This document shows, in pieces, positions 52,731 to 64,000 of a stretch of DNA of 64,000 nt. The position numbers and the translations under genes were made by a program. The first letter of the stretch is position 1. Each line of letters starts with the position of its first letter. Under the pieces are notes generated by a model that did not search any database, was not told the origin of the DNA, and was given only the letters and a program-made list of their open reading frames with translations. This DNA comes from Rotaria socialis (lineage: Eukaryota > Rotifera > Eurotatoria > Philodinida > Philodinidae): positions 62,001-126,000 of the forward strand of contig CAJNYU010000412.1 in assembly GCA_905331475.1 (NCBI GenBank), given 5' to 3'.

Positions 52731-53749
52731 TTGATGAAATCAGTTTTTCTATACTGAAATATAGAAGTCTCATGACTAGCTCTTTTCTTTATATTAGTTT
52801 TGAAATAAAATCGTGTCATTGAGGAAATGCAAAAATTTGCCATTCAATACTTTTCATGATGTCATGACATTCTGGTTCGTTCTTTATTCGAATATCATTA
52901 ATAAAATATATATCTAACTCAATTAGCATGTTCCCAACAGCAACAAAAAATTTAGTTTTGCGTTTGATCTATGTATGCGATTCATTATAGAATGAAATAC
53001 AATCATATTCGCACTGTTTTTTTTTGTCCATGACCAATGAACTACATAAGCTATACTAGTCTAATATTTTGATTTAAATATCACTTCTCTTGTATTTACA
53101 ATATGAAAATATATTGATTATTCGCGTTTCAGAAACATTTACTATAGTAATTTGCTCTCAATAGACGACGGTAATATTTTTCTGCATTATTATTACAATC
53201 TCAAATATAATCATTAAAACAGTAACTTAACTTTTAATGATATAACCATCTGTTTCTTTTCATGAGATAGAAATTTTATGAAATCAAAAAAGGTCACCTT
53301 TTTTAATATCTAGAAGATTATTATCGGAAAAATTCTAATCGAATGTATGACATATAGCCTAATAATACAAGGGCACGACGATAGAAAATATGAAATGACA
53401 TTTAACCTTGGTTGTCAGTTAATATTATCGTTTTGAATGTTGATATTAAAATCGATAACACTACTGTTTGATATATCCGATCGATTCATGATATATTTTA
53501 TTGAATGATCATCTGGAGTATTGAAATAAAAAGCGCTGATAACAAAAATTGTTCTTGAATGAATTCGATTTCTACATTATTAATGGCTTCTATTATGCAA
53601 GTAGAAGTTGTTTCTATTGATAGATTATTTATTTTATCAACTATTATCAATTAAGTTTAATTCATAGAAAAATCTTTGAAACTCTACTTTAATTGTTTTC
53701 ATTATTAGCTATATAAAACAAAAATCAAACAACATTTTGCTTGTGAATG
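52731..53749. other. intergenic, no supported gene
   Basis: About 1 kb of AT-rich sequence downstream of the tetraspanin gene (-). I see nothing distinctive. Confidence 0.4.
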
Positions 53750-55532
53750 CTAAATATAATATGATGTTTGTGTATATCCATCGTAGAGCATTGTATTTTG
53801 ACAAACACAAATAGCAAGAAGAATTCCAATCAACTAAAATAAAATATATTTGTTAATAAGAATAATTATTGTATCTCTTACCGATAGAGCTGATAAACCA
53901 AATTCAATAAGAATAATATATTTTATCCAGAAAAGAGTTGTTTTTGTTAATAAAGAATAACATCCTGGCGTACGCAATAGGCCAACTTGATGTACAGTAC
54001 AAGGTGATGTCATTGACGTAGAACAACAAGATGATGGTATATGAGATTCGCTATAATCATAAGCTGAATCGATACCGCAGCATTGATACTAGAAACAAAT
54101 GAGGAATTAGTTCATTATATCCTGTATAAAGTTTCTTATTGACTTTTTTCTCTATAATCCCATGGTGATGAATGCTCAAGGTCTATATACGTATGCATAG
54201 AAAGAAACGGAAAAGAAGATTGCTTCATGACTATCATCAATTGATTTGCCTTGTCGATTGTGTTAGGAAAAGAGCAACATAAAGAAGAAGAAGAAGAAGA
54301 AGATGAATGGAACTTTGCTCTATGACTATCGTAGACAAGGATGATAGAGTTTATCGATCGTAATTGCCCTTTGATTCCACAATTCTAAACAATACAAGAT
54401 ATTTCAATCTTAACATTGTGAACTTTGAAATCAGAGTATGCCAATTGTTTACATCACACATTTAATTATTTTTCTTTTTCTTGAGCTTACCTTGCTTTGA
54501 ACATAGTCTATTGCTTTTTCATATTGACCTGCATACATATGATTGTATTTTTTTATTTGTGATACAAGACGTTGTTTTACAAGTGATTGCCCTTGTTCAT
54601 GGTGCATTGCAATGAATATAAATAGAGTCAATTGAGCAAGAAGAACACATGTTACCAAAATAATATACTAGAAAAAGTTGTTTTTTTTGTGTTGCTTTCT
54701 ATATTAGTTTCAATAGCATAAAATATTGTGACTTACTAGAATAAGACAGGTGCGAGATTCTCGTTGTGCACCGCAGAATCCAAAAAGTCCGATCAGAAAA
54801 ATAATGACACCGAATAGAATGAGAACGCAAGCAGAGATTTCAATGGATGATAATGGTAAAGTAGTAAAATTGAATAAATGAATAATGTTTTGAATTTCCG
54901 GGCGTAATAGAAAATAAAGACCGAGAGCAATCAATCCAAGGCCAATCAACTAAACAGATGAAATTTACCATTTTTGTTTTATCATTGACTTTAGCATTTA
55001 ATATAATGTGAAAATAATAAGACGTGTGACAACAAACATAGTATTCTGAGAAGGTTAACATTTACTAATACGTAATTCTTAGCGACCGAAAGAACACATT
55101 CTGGAATGTCGTTTTATTCTATCTTATATAAAGACAAAATAACTGTAAAAACAATTACGTCTACACACTATGCAAAAATATAAGTCTAAGATTTGAATGA
55201 AATTTATATTTCACGCCGAACTGTTAAAAACTGAGTTTGAATAATGATCTCCAGGAAAAAAAATGATCGTTTAGATAACAATAAATTTTTAAGTGTGATG
55301 AATGCTTTTATCTTACAACTGAACCGAAGAAAAGAAAACGTTCTACTCCCTCACATCTTATGATTAATGAGCAATAACCATCATCAGCTATTATGCTTGT
55401 CGAAGTATTTACCTAGCATTCATTCATTTTCTATTTTACTACTACAATTTTACTTTAGTTACTTACCCAAAAAAAAAGATTCAAAATCAATAATAGATAT
55501 TTGGCACAAGGAGAACACGTAGCAACACCCAT
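53750..55532 (-). CDS. tetraspanin
   Basis: Five minus-strand exons (55467-55532, 54737-54949, 54491-54667, 53882-54088, 53750-53833), all in phase 0, join to 248 residues. Tetraspanins organise membrane microdomains with partner proteins. The order is a short cytoplasmic start with CSPCAKYLL, TM1 (LLLILNLFFWLIGLGLIALGLYFLL) and TM2 (ISACVLILFGVIIFLIGLFGFCGAQRESR). TM3 follows (IILVTCVLLAQLTLFIFIA), then a large extracellular loop with YQCCGIDS (CCG at 155-157), SSCC and PGC, and TM4 (WIKYIILIEFGLSALSLIGILLAICVC). The conserved CCG and PxSC-type cysteines are all there. All introns lie in phase 0, as is common in the family. A (AAG)n microsatellite lies in the third intron at about 54282-54303. 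A MITE-free, intact gene. Confidence 0.93.
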
Positions 55533-58347
55533 TATTGTATAATAACTATTTCGTTATTATCATTCGTGTTCGTAAAAATGGATATATATTGAATCGGTGT
55601 GGATATACGAATACTGACCGATATAATGAATCTTGAACAAACTATACTTTTGATACAGTTTAATATTTTTTAATAATAGTCTTGTTCGTTCTATTGTATG
55701 TCTGTCGTCGCCAACTCAAGTTTGAGTTCCACTAGAGAACACTGTTTGGGGTTGTTGATAGTGAATAAATGTTTTCGAGAGAGAGAGAGAGAGAGAGGCA
55801 GAGAGGCAGAGAAGGAGAAAAGTAATTTGAGTAGTAGTGCCGATAGTGAAAGAACAAGACAAAGAAAAAACGCTAGAAAAGAAAGAAAAGAGAAATAAAT
55901 CAATATTGCTTGTTACTATTACTAATGAACAATAGTGCATTACAATATATCCTTCTTACTCATGAGATAATATTTGTTATAGTGAAGAGTATATACGTAT
56001 GTACTTACAATAGAGAACTATGTATTTTTTTGCTTAGATAAATAAGAATCGATTGAATTGAGAAATAGTCTATTCGTATTTTTTAATGAAATATTTAAAA
56101 AATAAATAAATGTTCATATAGACAATGAAAAAGTCGCATGAGAATAAATTTGCTTGTCTACGAAAGATTTATCGATTTTATAAATTTTCCTTTTCTAGAA
56201 GAAGCAAAAAATCTGAATTTTAAAATATCAATCTCACATTGCAATTGAAAAATGAAATAAAAGAAGCCGACATATGCTGTGCATGTTCAAACTCTCGAAT
56301 ATCGTTTATCAGTTAGATTTATTGCATTAATCAACTTGAATATTTAATCTATGCATTAGTTTCAAATGATAAAACGAAATCGAGAACAAAAAAAAAGTAA
56401 TTGTTTGTCTGATCTGATGTCATGCATTATATGAATATATTTTGATTGAACCGAATCTATTTTCTATCCAGTATTGCACAACATTTTTTATCTTCATCTT
56501 GATAATGAAGAAATTAAATCCTATAAAGTGTCTTGCCTGCAATGTTAATAAATTGATTCTTATACCTTCAGGTCTATGTGCATACAGTTACCTTGTACAC
56601 ATATTCAATAACATTTTCTACAATAGAACTGCCGGAGAAAAGGATACGGGTCTTTTTTGATAATCGAATGTGGTGGTATATTTGAATAGTGATTTGCCTT
56701 TAAGATTGATGATGTAGTATTAAGTGTTAGTTGTTGTTGTTACTTATTTTTAATATAGACTTATGTACATTGTCAAGGACAATAGTAATAATATTTTTTT
56801 AATACTTTTTGATATGTTGAAAACCAGTTTAAATAGACAATTCGATATTTATTCTTCAAAAATATTTAATATAATAGAGATGAATTGAATTAATGACGTT
56901 TTCAACAATTTTCCGTTTCATCAATGGTATGAAATTAATCTAAAATATTACGTCAACAATAGAAATAATCTCTATAAGGACAAAAACAATCAATTGCGAA
57001 CCAATTTGAAAGTATTTCGAAGTTTTGAATGCAGCAAAACAAAATAACCTTATGATTTGAATATATATTTGTTCGAATGAAAAATTCCTTTTTTTTTCTA
57101 CGACATCATGAACAGTATATGCATGAGATGAAAGAGTAACCCATAAAAATTCCTATATTTTATCTTATAACTTGCAGGATTCTTCGATTATTTTCGGGTA
57201 GCTAATATGTTTTCTAGTGAAAAAATTTTGATTTAATTTCATAATGTTTTCGAAGTTTATTTCATCGGCTGATTGAGGCATATTAAATATCACTATGCTC
57301 GATAGTAATATTAGGCGGCCGAGGTTTTGTTGTGCGTGAACATGATTGCATAGGAAGAATTTCAAAGAAATACAAATCTTCATTGATTTCTGTAATAAAT
57401 TAAGTATTTTGACAGTAGAGATCATATTGCTTATAGTCATTAGTGTCTCCTGTTCTCGATGACAGCCTGTTGTTACTGATAATTATAGCTGAATCAGGCT
57501 AAGAGATCGACACCATCAAATTTTAGACTTCAATGCTAATGAAGACGATTTGACTACTGCTCTATTATTAAGACATTTGAAACTTATTGAATGTGAAAAA
57601 GATAAAAGAAAACCGAAGTACATGTAAATTTTGGCGTCTCGATATTTTTTTGTCTCTCTACCAATCATTCTTAGTATTCTGTCAAGATACATTTTTGGAA
57701 TATGATCGGTGATAGGAAAAAAAATAAATGCATTTTCTCGAGTGTTTTTTTAATTTTATTATTTATATCTTGGATTTGATTATCGAGAGAATGTTTATAT
57801 GAACTACGCTTATGAGAGATGCTTCTTCTTCCATCCAAGCACGTAATCCTCGGCGAGGAAATGAGAGACGAAGAAATGAGAAGATAGCCAACAACACATT
57901 TCGATGTGATTTGCTAAGTTTATGTTATACAAATGTAAAATATTATTAACTCTATTTTAGTCTCGTCGGAATAGAAGAAAAGTTGTTTCGTAAGATTTTC
58001 TTAGTTCGCAGTGAAATTACCCGGTCTGTGATTTAAAAAAAAATACTATCAGTTAATTGAACAAATCGGCAATATTGTTTTAAGTAATGAAAAACAAATA
58101 TTATTCAACCGATGAACATTCCATGTTCCTCGGGTAATCCTTCAGAAAGATTCTCTTTTTTCTTGTCTCTGAAATCGGTCAATGATAGGCATAGAATGAT
58201 GCATGCTGAATTTTTACACGACAGCATTAGCGTTCAGTGTGAACTATAAGATTTTTCTTATCAGTAAAATTTGTTTCTATTTTAGCAATTGTATTCTGTT
58301 GATCGAAGCGCTTCTGTACTCAATCACACACGCACGCACTATTCATC
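55533..58347. other. intergenic between divergent genes
   Basis: About 2.8 kb between the tetraspanin start (-) and a small secreted-protein gene (+). A (GA)n run lies at 55777-55797 and yields spurious open frames. An exon-like frame (LDFNANEDDLTTALLLRHLKL) near 57523-57620 has no partner exons that I can define. Confidence 0.4.
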
Positions 58348-58647
58348 ATGGTTTCCTTGTTTAACGCCAGTCTTCTTGGTTTCTTTTTATTTTTCATTAT
58401 GGTCATTCAAGCAAAACCTCTGGCTGAATCATCATATACTTCGGGTGATAATAAATCACCAACAAAATATCAACATCTTTATGAGCTCTACAAAATTTTA
58501 CGTGTCGATCCACGTCTTGCTTCTGTATCCAATTATGATCTTATCTTATTTATCTATCGAAATTTCATCAATAATGATATTAATTCACATAGAAAGAAAT
58601 ATTCTATTCAAGAACCCAATTCAGAATTAAACAACGATTCCGATTGA
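58348..58647 (+). CDS. small secreted protein, possible prohormone
   Basis: A 99-residue frame. The N-terminus is a clear signal peptide (MVSLFNASLLGFFLFFIMVIQA) with likely cleavage before KPLAES. The mature part has a Tyr/Leu-rich core (YQHLYELYKILRVDPRLA, then LILFIYRNFINN), followed by a tribasic RKK site and a Ser/Asn/Asp-rich acidic tail. It has no cysteines. Signal peptide, small size and a basic cleavage site fit a neuropeptide or hormone precursor, but I do not recognise the family. A T-rich acceptor ends at 58285, 62 bases before the ATG, implying a spliced 5' untranslated exon. An AATAAA lies at about 58690. TGA is the stop. Confidence 0.6.
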   Translation: MVSLFNASLLGFFLFFIMVIQAKPLAESSYTSGDNKSPTKYQHLYELYKILRVDPRLASVSNYDLILFIYRNFINNDINSHRKKYSIQEPNSELNNDSD

Positions 58648-61226
58648 TTCGATAAACATTTCCAAAAATTCATTTAACACTATGATTGCAATAAAATATA
58701 ACTTCTAACATTTTCGATGGAGTATTTTTTTCCCCTTAAAACAATAAAATAACGATATGAAAAGCTGAGACGACGAAATTTCTTTTTTTTCATCCCGCAA
58801 AAACTAAGTGTTAGCTACATGAGATACAACCTATAATTATAAGTGTCATGAAAAATTTAACACATGAACGCATCGATATTAGATAAAACTTTGATTTTAT
58901 TCCATTCGGAAGATCATTAAATGGAATCATAAGTCTTCGAACACTAATTATGTACTTAGAGAAAATCCTAATATAGAATAAATTTGTTTTTCTTTTTTTT
59001 CCATTAATTCTTTTTTCGCGGTTTCCATTTCGTGCAGTCAATGTAATCTTGGTTTTCTAATTAAATCAAAGGACAGATGAAACCTATTCCCTATCTGCAC
59101 CCTAATTAATTCTTAATACGACGACTGAATGGGTATTAATAGAAAAAAAAGTGAACTAATTTTTTCTAATGAAAGAAGTCTCGGAATAGATAAATCTCTC
59201 TTGACGCGAAAAAGAATGCGCATCACGTAGATTCTAATAAATTATAAATATCTTGGCAAATAATTGGTGTTGTTAGCTGATTGCTGCTGAGATAAAGTAA
59301 ATTAAATATTAAAAACTTATTTTCTCTTATCATGATACTGGGAAAATTAATTTTTAAATTTTACACAAAAGTTAGCTTCCATTAATAAACTCTTTCTCAA
59401 ATACAATTTAGTTAGTTCATTGCGATTATGAAGTATCAAATACGCAGAAAACAAACTAAAATTGAATATCCTCACCCGCAGGTACAAGGTGTTGGTTTTT
59501 GCGTATTTTATTTATTCATTCAAGTTACATATTACTACTGGTAGAATTAAATAAGAGATTGATAAAGTTTTTCTTTTCATCTGATTCATTTTGTAGCTGA
59601 AACAGAGTTTTTTCTTCTTCAAAAATACAACTGTATTCATGGTTCCTCTCGAAAAACTATGACTTCCTTGTTGAAAGTTTGATTCTTGAATAGAAAACGA
59701 TTCATGAAAAGGAAACAGTTTTGACGAGCTTCAGCAAAGAATATCTTCAAAAGTATTGAACTGATATTTATACCAATATACACAACGTTCATAGTACAAA
59801 ACAAAGTATGCACGTCATGATCTTCAAAACAAAGACATATTTTGTATATTATTTCGAACGAGTGTTTCTTTTTGCTATAGTTTAAATTTGCACATATTTG
59901 CAATTTGTTCTTGCTTCGACCTGTTATAATATTCGTTTTTCATGTGGAAAATAGGAGAATCGTTTTGATTACTACTGTCCTAATCAAAATTGATACTAAA
60001 CAAGGCTCGAGGAAAGAATATGCAAAAATATTTCTAGTCTCATTAAAACCGAGATTATTTTGCTTTCTTGGTGATTGCGTGTAGATTATATTTGATGAGA
60101 ATTGAATCTTATTTTTGAAAATTGAATTTAATCCTTTTTTTGTAATCTATTTGGATAAGGAAATATTTATATTATTATTGAGTCAACATCATTAACGTGA
60201 ATTTGGTTAGTATGCAAGGAACTATTAAAACTAAACAAATATTCAATAGTTTTTCGAAATAAAACAGAAACTAAAAGAAATCTTGAAATGAAACAGCTAT
60301 CGATTTAAAAATAGTCAAGCAACTAACTACTGGAACAATTAAATAGTTTCTTAGAAAAATCAGATTTCTTCGTGTTTTTTTGTTTTGGATCAAAGCAGGA
60401 GTAACTATGATAAAAATTCTACGAGTTTTATTATTATATTAATATTATATTTTTCTTTTTTGTTTTTGTAATTTGTGGTCTGCCTCTATTTCTTTGGTGC
60501 AATTACAACTGAGTCATGTTCGGCCTCGCTAGCTTCCATTTCACATAGATAGTCAATACTTGCTGGCAGCATTCTTTTTTTCTCCTTTCTTCCCTTTTAC
60601 ACTTCTTTTACTTTTCTGTCTTCTTTTCGTTGATAGTCGCTTTGCTTATTATAATGCTCTCAAGGAGTGTCCTCTTTGGTTTTTTTTAATCATTCTTGGT
60701 CATTTCTATTTTATTTCATTCTATTGTCTTATCTTTATTTTTACTTCTTTCTTTCTCTCGTTTCTACTTTTGCTTTGTTTTCTTTTTTTCCTCTCTTTTT
60801 CTATAGCAAGCACATTATGTTGCAAGCTCAAATGCCCCTTTAGAACCGTCAGGATCATAGGGTTAACTCATGCATAATAAAAAAAAAGTTCTATGAGTTT
60901 TTTTTTCTAGTTCTGCATATCATGTTATATTTAACGGTCTCTGATTCTTCGGGATGTTCACAATAGACAGCTAATCATTATTATTGAAATTACTCAACGA
61001 AACAAATATGTTGTAGGTTATAAGAAGGCAAATACATATTCTCATATGGCAGCTCGACAGATTCAATAACAGTGTGCGGTGGTTCGACGATATTTAGTTT
61101 TGGTACTCTACGAAACTTTCTTAATATTTGAGTCTTTTGAAAAACTCGTCGTAATTCATGTACATTTATATTTATGTTTTTATCATTGAATAATTAAATT
61201 GTACTATTTACTGACTTATTTGAAAG
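58648..61226. other. intergenic, no supported gene
   Basis: About 2.6 kb. The frame at 60560-60877 is a product of a T/C-rich tract (Phe/Leu-rich translation) and is not supported as a gene. I see nothing else. Confidence 0.4.
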
Positions 61227-61955
61227 AACATTAGGTGTTGGATTTGGTCTCGATTGGTAAAATCATTGATCGTACTTGATGTAAAATCCGTGCTATTTTA
61301 ACCACTGCAATTCTTTCAATCTCATCAACATGTATTTGTTTGTCAAGTACTAATCGATTTCTGACTACTTTTTGCCAAGAAAAATACAGGCAATTCAGTC
61401 GATTATCACTACCAATACGAGCAGTTCTTCTTACTAATATTTTTTGGCTTGGTCATTTTATTCCTTGTGTTATATCTGCTGACTTAATAAGAAATTCAAT
61501 TATAGGTTTAATATCTTGTACACTTATTCTAAATGAAGCTAATACGAATTATACTCTACACTTAACATTTCCTGTCTACTACGGCTTTTTTTCCTAGCGT
61601 GATTCTAATAATAACAGGCTACCTGGCATACAGAAATATAAATACGCTACAAGTCATTCATCAGCAGCACTTAGTTCAAAAACAATTAACATCAATGATG
61701 CTAATATTAATTCCAATTATACTATTTTCAACACTGTCCTATGTTACATTTACACAAAATGCAGTATTTACTGTATCAATAGATAAATCTACTGAGCTGA
61801 GAGCTGTAGAGCTTTTACTTTCAAACAGCGTAACAAATCTATCCTCTATAACATTTGCATGTCCATTCTTTGCATCATCATCATCATCAGTATTTAGCGA
61901 ACAAGCAAAACTAATATGTTTCTGTCGGAAATCAACATTATTTAGATCAAATTAA
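61227..61955 (+). pseudogene. rhodopsin-like GPCR pseudogene 2 (fragment)
   Basis: Part of a receptor of the same general type as the one at 31726-32769. TM3 is visible as CKIRAILTTAILSISSTCICLSSTNRF, TM4 as RAVLLTNIFWLGHFIPCVIS, ECL2 as NYTLHLTFPVYYGFF, TM5 as PSVILIITGYLAYRNI, TM6 as LTSMMLILIPIILFSTLSYVTF, and a TM7-like SITFACPFFASSSSSVFSEQAKLICFCRK. A run of seven T near 61588 shifts the frame between TM4 and TM5; six T would restore it, so a sequencing slip is possible there. Upstream, GLDW is followed by a TAA and a further shift before TM3, and TM1 is not visible. The combined breaks favour a pseudogene. Confidence 0.72.
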
Positions 61956-63049
61956 CAATGGATAGTAGATGAACTGTATATATCTTGCCCAGCAGCAGCC
62001 AGAGTGACCAATATTTCCGGCTCTAACAATGCGTCTGGTGCATCGGTAATTGCATTTACACGGAATTTGAATGTAAATCAATAATGGACCCTAGTTTGAA
62101 AATCTATATGCAGTCACATATTCGATTACATTTTTCAAATTGTTGTCATGATTCTTACAATTTATGATTCTTTTAGAACATTTTCCTTCCATATTTGAAA
62201 TGTTAAATGAAGCCCTTGTTTGAAATCTGATATTTTCGTTTCAAACTATCATCACTTTAGATACATAACTAAGTAGATTTCAATCTTTTCAAAATTTCTT
62301 GGATGCAAACAAATCAACAAAATAGTAAATTCATTTGTGCAACGCTTTTTGTACATTCCCTACGAGTCAAATGAACGTCGTTGCCGAAAAAAGCTCACTA
62401 TCTGTTTTATAAACTATATTTGCAATTTTATTTAGCTCTGACCATAGAATAGCCAATTCGGCAAACTGCTTAATGAAAGATATCGTGAAGTTCACTTTAC
62501 TACGACTTTATTTTATTATGCGGCCACCCTTTTGACTCTCACACCAATGTTGTCTCTGGCTCATCGACTGTAGAAATACATTATATATATTCGTATTCTT
62601 TGTAAATAATTCCAAAGAGTATTCTTTACACTGCATCCTATTATATCGGTATATGACGCGTACGTAAATGGTTCATTTTCATGTATACTGCTACGTGCGC
62701 ACCATCCATTCAAATCTTACTTATCTTACTATCAGTAGCATACCTTCGATAGATGAATGTCACTAAGTATCATTTGAATCTCTACGAACATGGATACCCT
62801 ATTGATAATTTAGCGATGACTCTAAATTCAACCAGCTTATTTATACAGAGAACACGAACCAAATTTGCATTTATATGTCTACGTAGACGCACTCATGACT
62901 CATGTATGTTTAGGTTTTTTTCTGTTCGTCTACTCCCATAAAACTCCTATGCAGCGACAGAAGCGAACAACGAGAATCTTTCCAAAAAAAAAACATGTGC
63001 ATCAGTAAGAACGAGAAAAAAAGAACTGACTGCAAATAGAAAAAGAAAA
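61956..63049. other. intergenic, no supported gene
   Basis: About 1.1 kb with short frames only (62753-62941). It precedes the HNH-like gene and should include its promoter or 5' exons. Confidence 0.35.
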
Positions 63050-63931
63050 ATGTGCGTCCGTAGCAATTTCTTCACCATTAATAGACCGAACCAAACGTGT
63101 GTAATGTTGAAAGACAAACGTATGGCTGACATCAAACCTCGTAGTTTTGTGACATGTGCTTGTGGTAAGACACTACAACTGCGGAATCTCGCTCAGCATT
63201 GTTCAAGCAAAAGCCATACTGCATTTGCAAATAAACAGATATCGATCAGCCAAGACAAAAATAATGATGTAGTGAACTCCGATTCGTCTGATCATTTACT
63301 CGATTTGACAGCATTTCTTCGGGAATGCGATTTACGTGCCGATCAAGATCGAATTCGAGCCATCGTAGAGCGACATCAATGTATGGATCCGTATACAAAA
63401 AGTAAATTAATTATGAAAAATGGAGAACTAACACTGAATAATTTTGATGTTGATCACATTCATGAAGCGCAGATACTGGCTTGTGCTGTCCGTCACACAC
63501 CGGAACTGGCACCTCGTGTTAGTAATACGTTGATATTGAGACCGTTACGAACTGTTTGTAATGATGTTTCGAATTTGACGATCACCGAAGCAAAAGTTAA
63601 TCGATCGAAAGGGCAAGCTGTGAAATTTTTCTTGGGACATTTTCAGACATCGACAGAATTACCACTTCTTGCAGCATTCATCCAAACAGCAGATGGTAAA
63701 GAACGTTCGATTGCTCATTTTGCACAAAATATTGTCGATACAATAGAAGCAACTAGCGGTGTTATGAGTGATGCAATTCGTCAAACACGTATGGAAAATG
63801 GACGTGTGTCTGGTGCAAGTTCCTACGAAAAAGTTGCCGAACAATTTGATACAATCGTTGATCGAATGCAACTGAACTGGAATGAAGGAGTGAAACTTCG
63901 CAATGGTAAAACGTACTATGCCAGCAAGTAA
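63050..63931 (+). CDS. hypothetical protein with C2H2-like finger and HNH-nuclease-like core
   Basis: A single open frame of 293 residues; a more natural start may be Met25 (63122). Near the N-terminus CACGKTLQLRNLAQHC gives a C-x-C-x11-H-x5-H pattern (C36, C38, H50, H56), like a C2H2 or BED-type finger. An Asp/Ser-rich linker follows. The core reads FDVDHIHE (H136), then after about 36 residues SNLTITEAKVNRSKG (N175, N184, K187, G188). The order DH ... N ... NxxKG is that of HNH/ENDO VII-type nucleases, with the DHI and N-x-x-K-G positions filled. The rest is helical with no cysteines. No function is known to me. It could be a domesticated or mobile-element nuclease, or part of an uncharacterised nuclear family. 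The frame ends 69 bases before the window end, and no intron is needed. Confidence 0.6.
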   Translation: MCVRSNFFTINRPNQTCVMLKDKRMADIKPRSFVTCACGKTLQLRNLAQHCSSKSHTAFANKQISISQDKNNDVVNSDSSDHLLDLTAFLRECDLRADQDRIRAIVERHQCMDPYTKSKLIMKNGELTLNNFDVDHIHEAQILACAVRHTPELAPRVSNTLILRPLRTVCNDVSNLTITEAKVNRSKGQAVKFFLGHFQTSTELPLLAAFIQTADGKERSIAHFAQNIVDTIEATSGVMSDAIRQTRMENGRVSGASSYEKVAEQFDTIVDRMQLNWNEGVKLRNGKTYYASK

Positions 63932-64000
63932 CATGAAATATATAATCACACCATTTTTAATGTCCAATTGACATGAATAATTAAAGCCAGATGTAACTAT

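Noticed and set aside
55698..55940. Overlapping frames rich in Arg-Glu or Ser-Leu
   Set aside because: They derive from a (GA)n microsatellite and its complement.
60560..60877. 105-codon plus-strand frame rich in Phe/Leu
   Set aside because: It is a by-product of a T/C-rich tract, with no motif, splice or homology support.

Overview
The window is nuclear DNA of a small-genome invertebrate animal. It is AT-rich, with compact intron-containing genes whose introns are mostly about 40-60 nt with GT-AG ends. The families are metazoan: TCF/LEF with a C-clamp, a TASK-like K2P channel, a tetraspanin, a repulsive-guidance-like protein, a phospholipid scramblase and rhodopsin-like GPCRs. A bdelloid rotifer is my best guess; this is inference from gene style and cannot be proved without a search.

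Layout. 1-5300: no supported gene; a 0.6-kb near-identical duplication abuts an N and looks like an uncollapsed contig overlap. 5301-7635 (+): eight-exon phospholipid scramblase; one intron carries an interspersed hairpin-ended repeat and a perfect 119-bp inverted copy of its own next exon, again beside an N. 8271-9440 (-): decayed serine beta-lactamase/esterase-like pseudogene. 13669-17753 (+): TCF/LEF factor. 19689-22683 (+): 11-exon, 655-residue GPI-type protein with two tandem RGM-like units. 22846-23278: Mutator/Merlin-like MITE. 23490-26637 (-): SPATA1-like gene with a 15-nt micro-exon, an IQ motif, eight 42-bp coding repeats and a hAT-type MITE in an intron. 29121-29659 (+): Costars-domain protein. 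31726-32769 (-): GPCR pseudogene. 36427-36900 (+): Ly6/uPAR-like GPI protein, followed by a second hAT-like MITE. 38281-39471 (+): single-exon LCAT/PLA2G15-like enzyme. 40047-41266 (-): PARG-like gene. 47217-48584 (+): K2P channel. 53750-55532 (-): tetraspanin. 58348-58647 (+): small secreted protein or prohormone. 61227-61955 (+): second GPCR pseudogene. 63050-63931 (+): single-exon protein with a C2H2-like finger and an HNH-nuclease-like core.

The genes are independent eukaryotic units on both strands, with no operon logic. Several products act at the cell surface (RGM-like, Ly6, tetraspanin, K2P, GPCR relics). TCF/LEF (Wnt) and the RGM-like protein (BMP/neogenin in other animals) belong to developmental signalling. 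I did not find an obvious new multi-gene system. The most unusual items are the tandem-RGM gene, the HNH/zinc-finger gene, the hairpin-ended repeat family, three MITEs with recognisable target-site duplications, and the palindrome in the scramblase gene. Exon structures were built by hand from splice signals, reading phase and remembered family motifs; none was tested against transcripts or databases.
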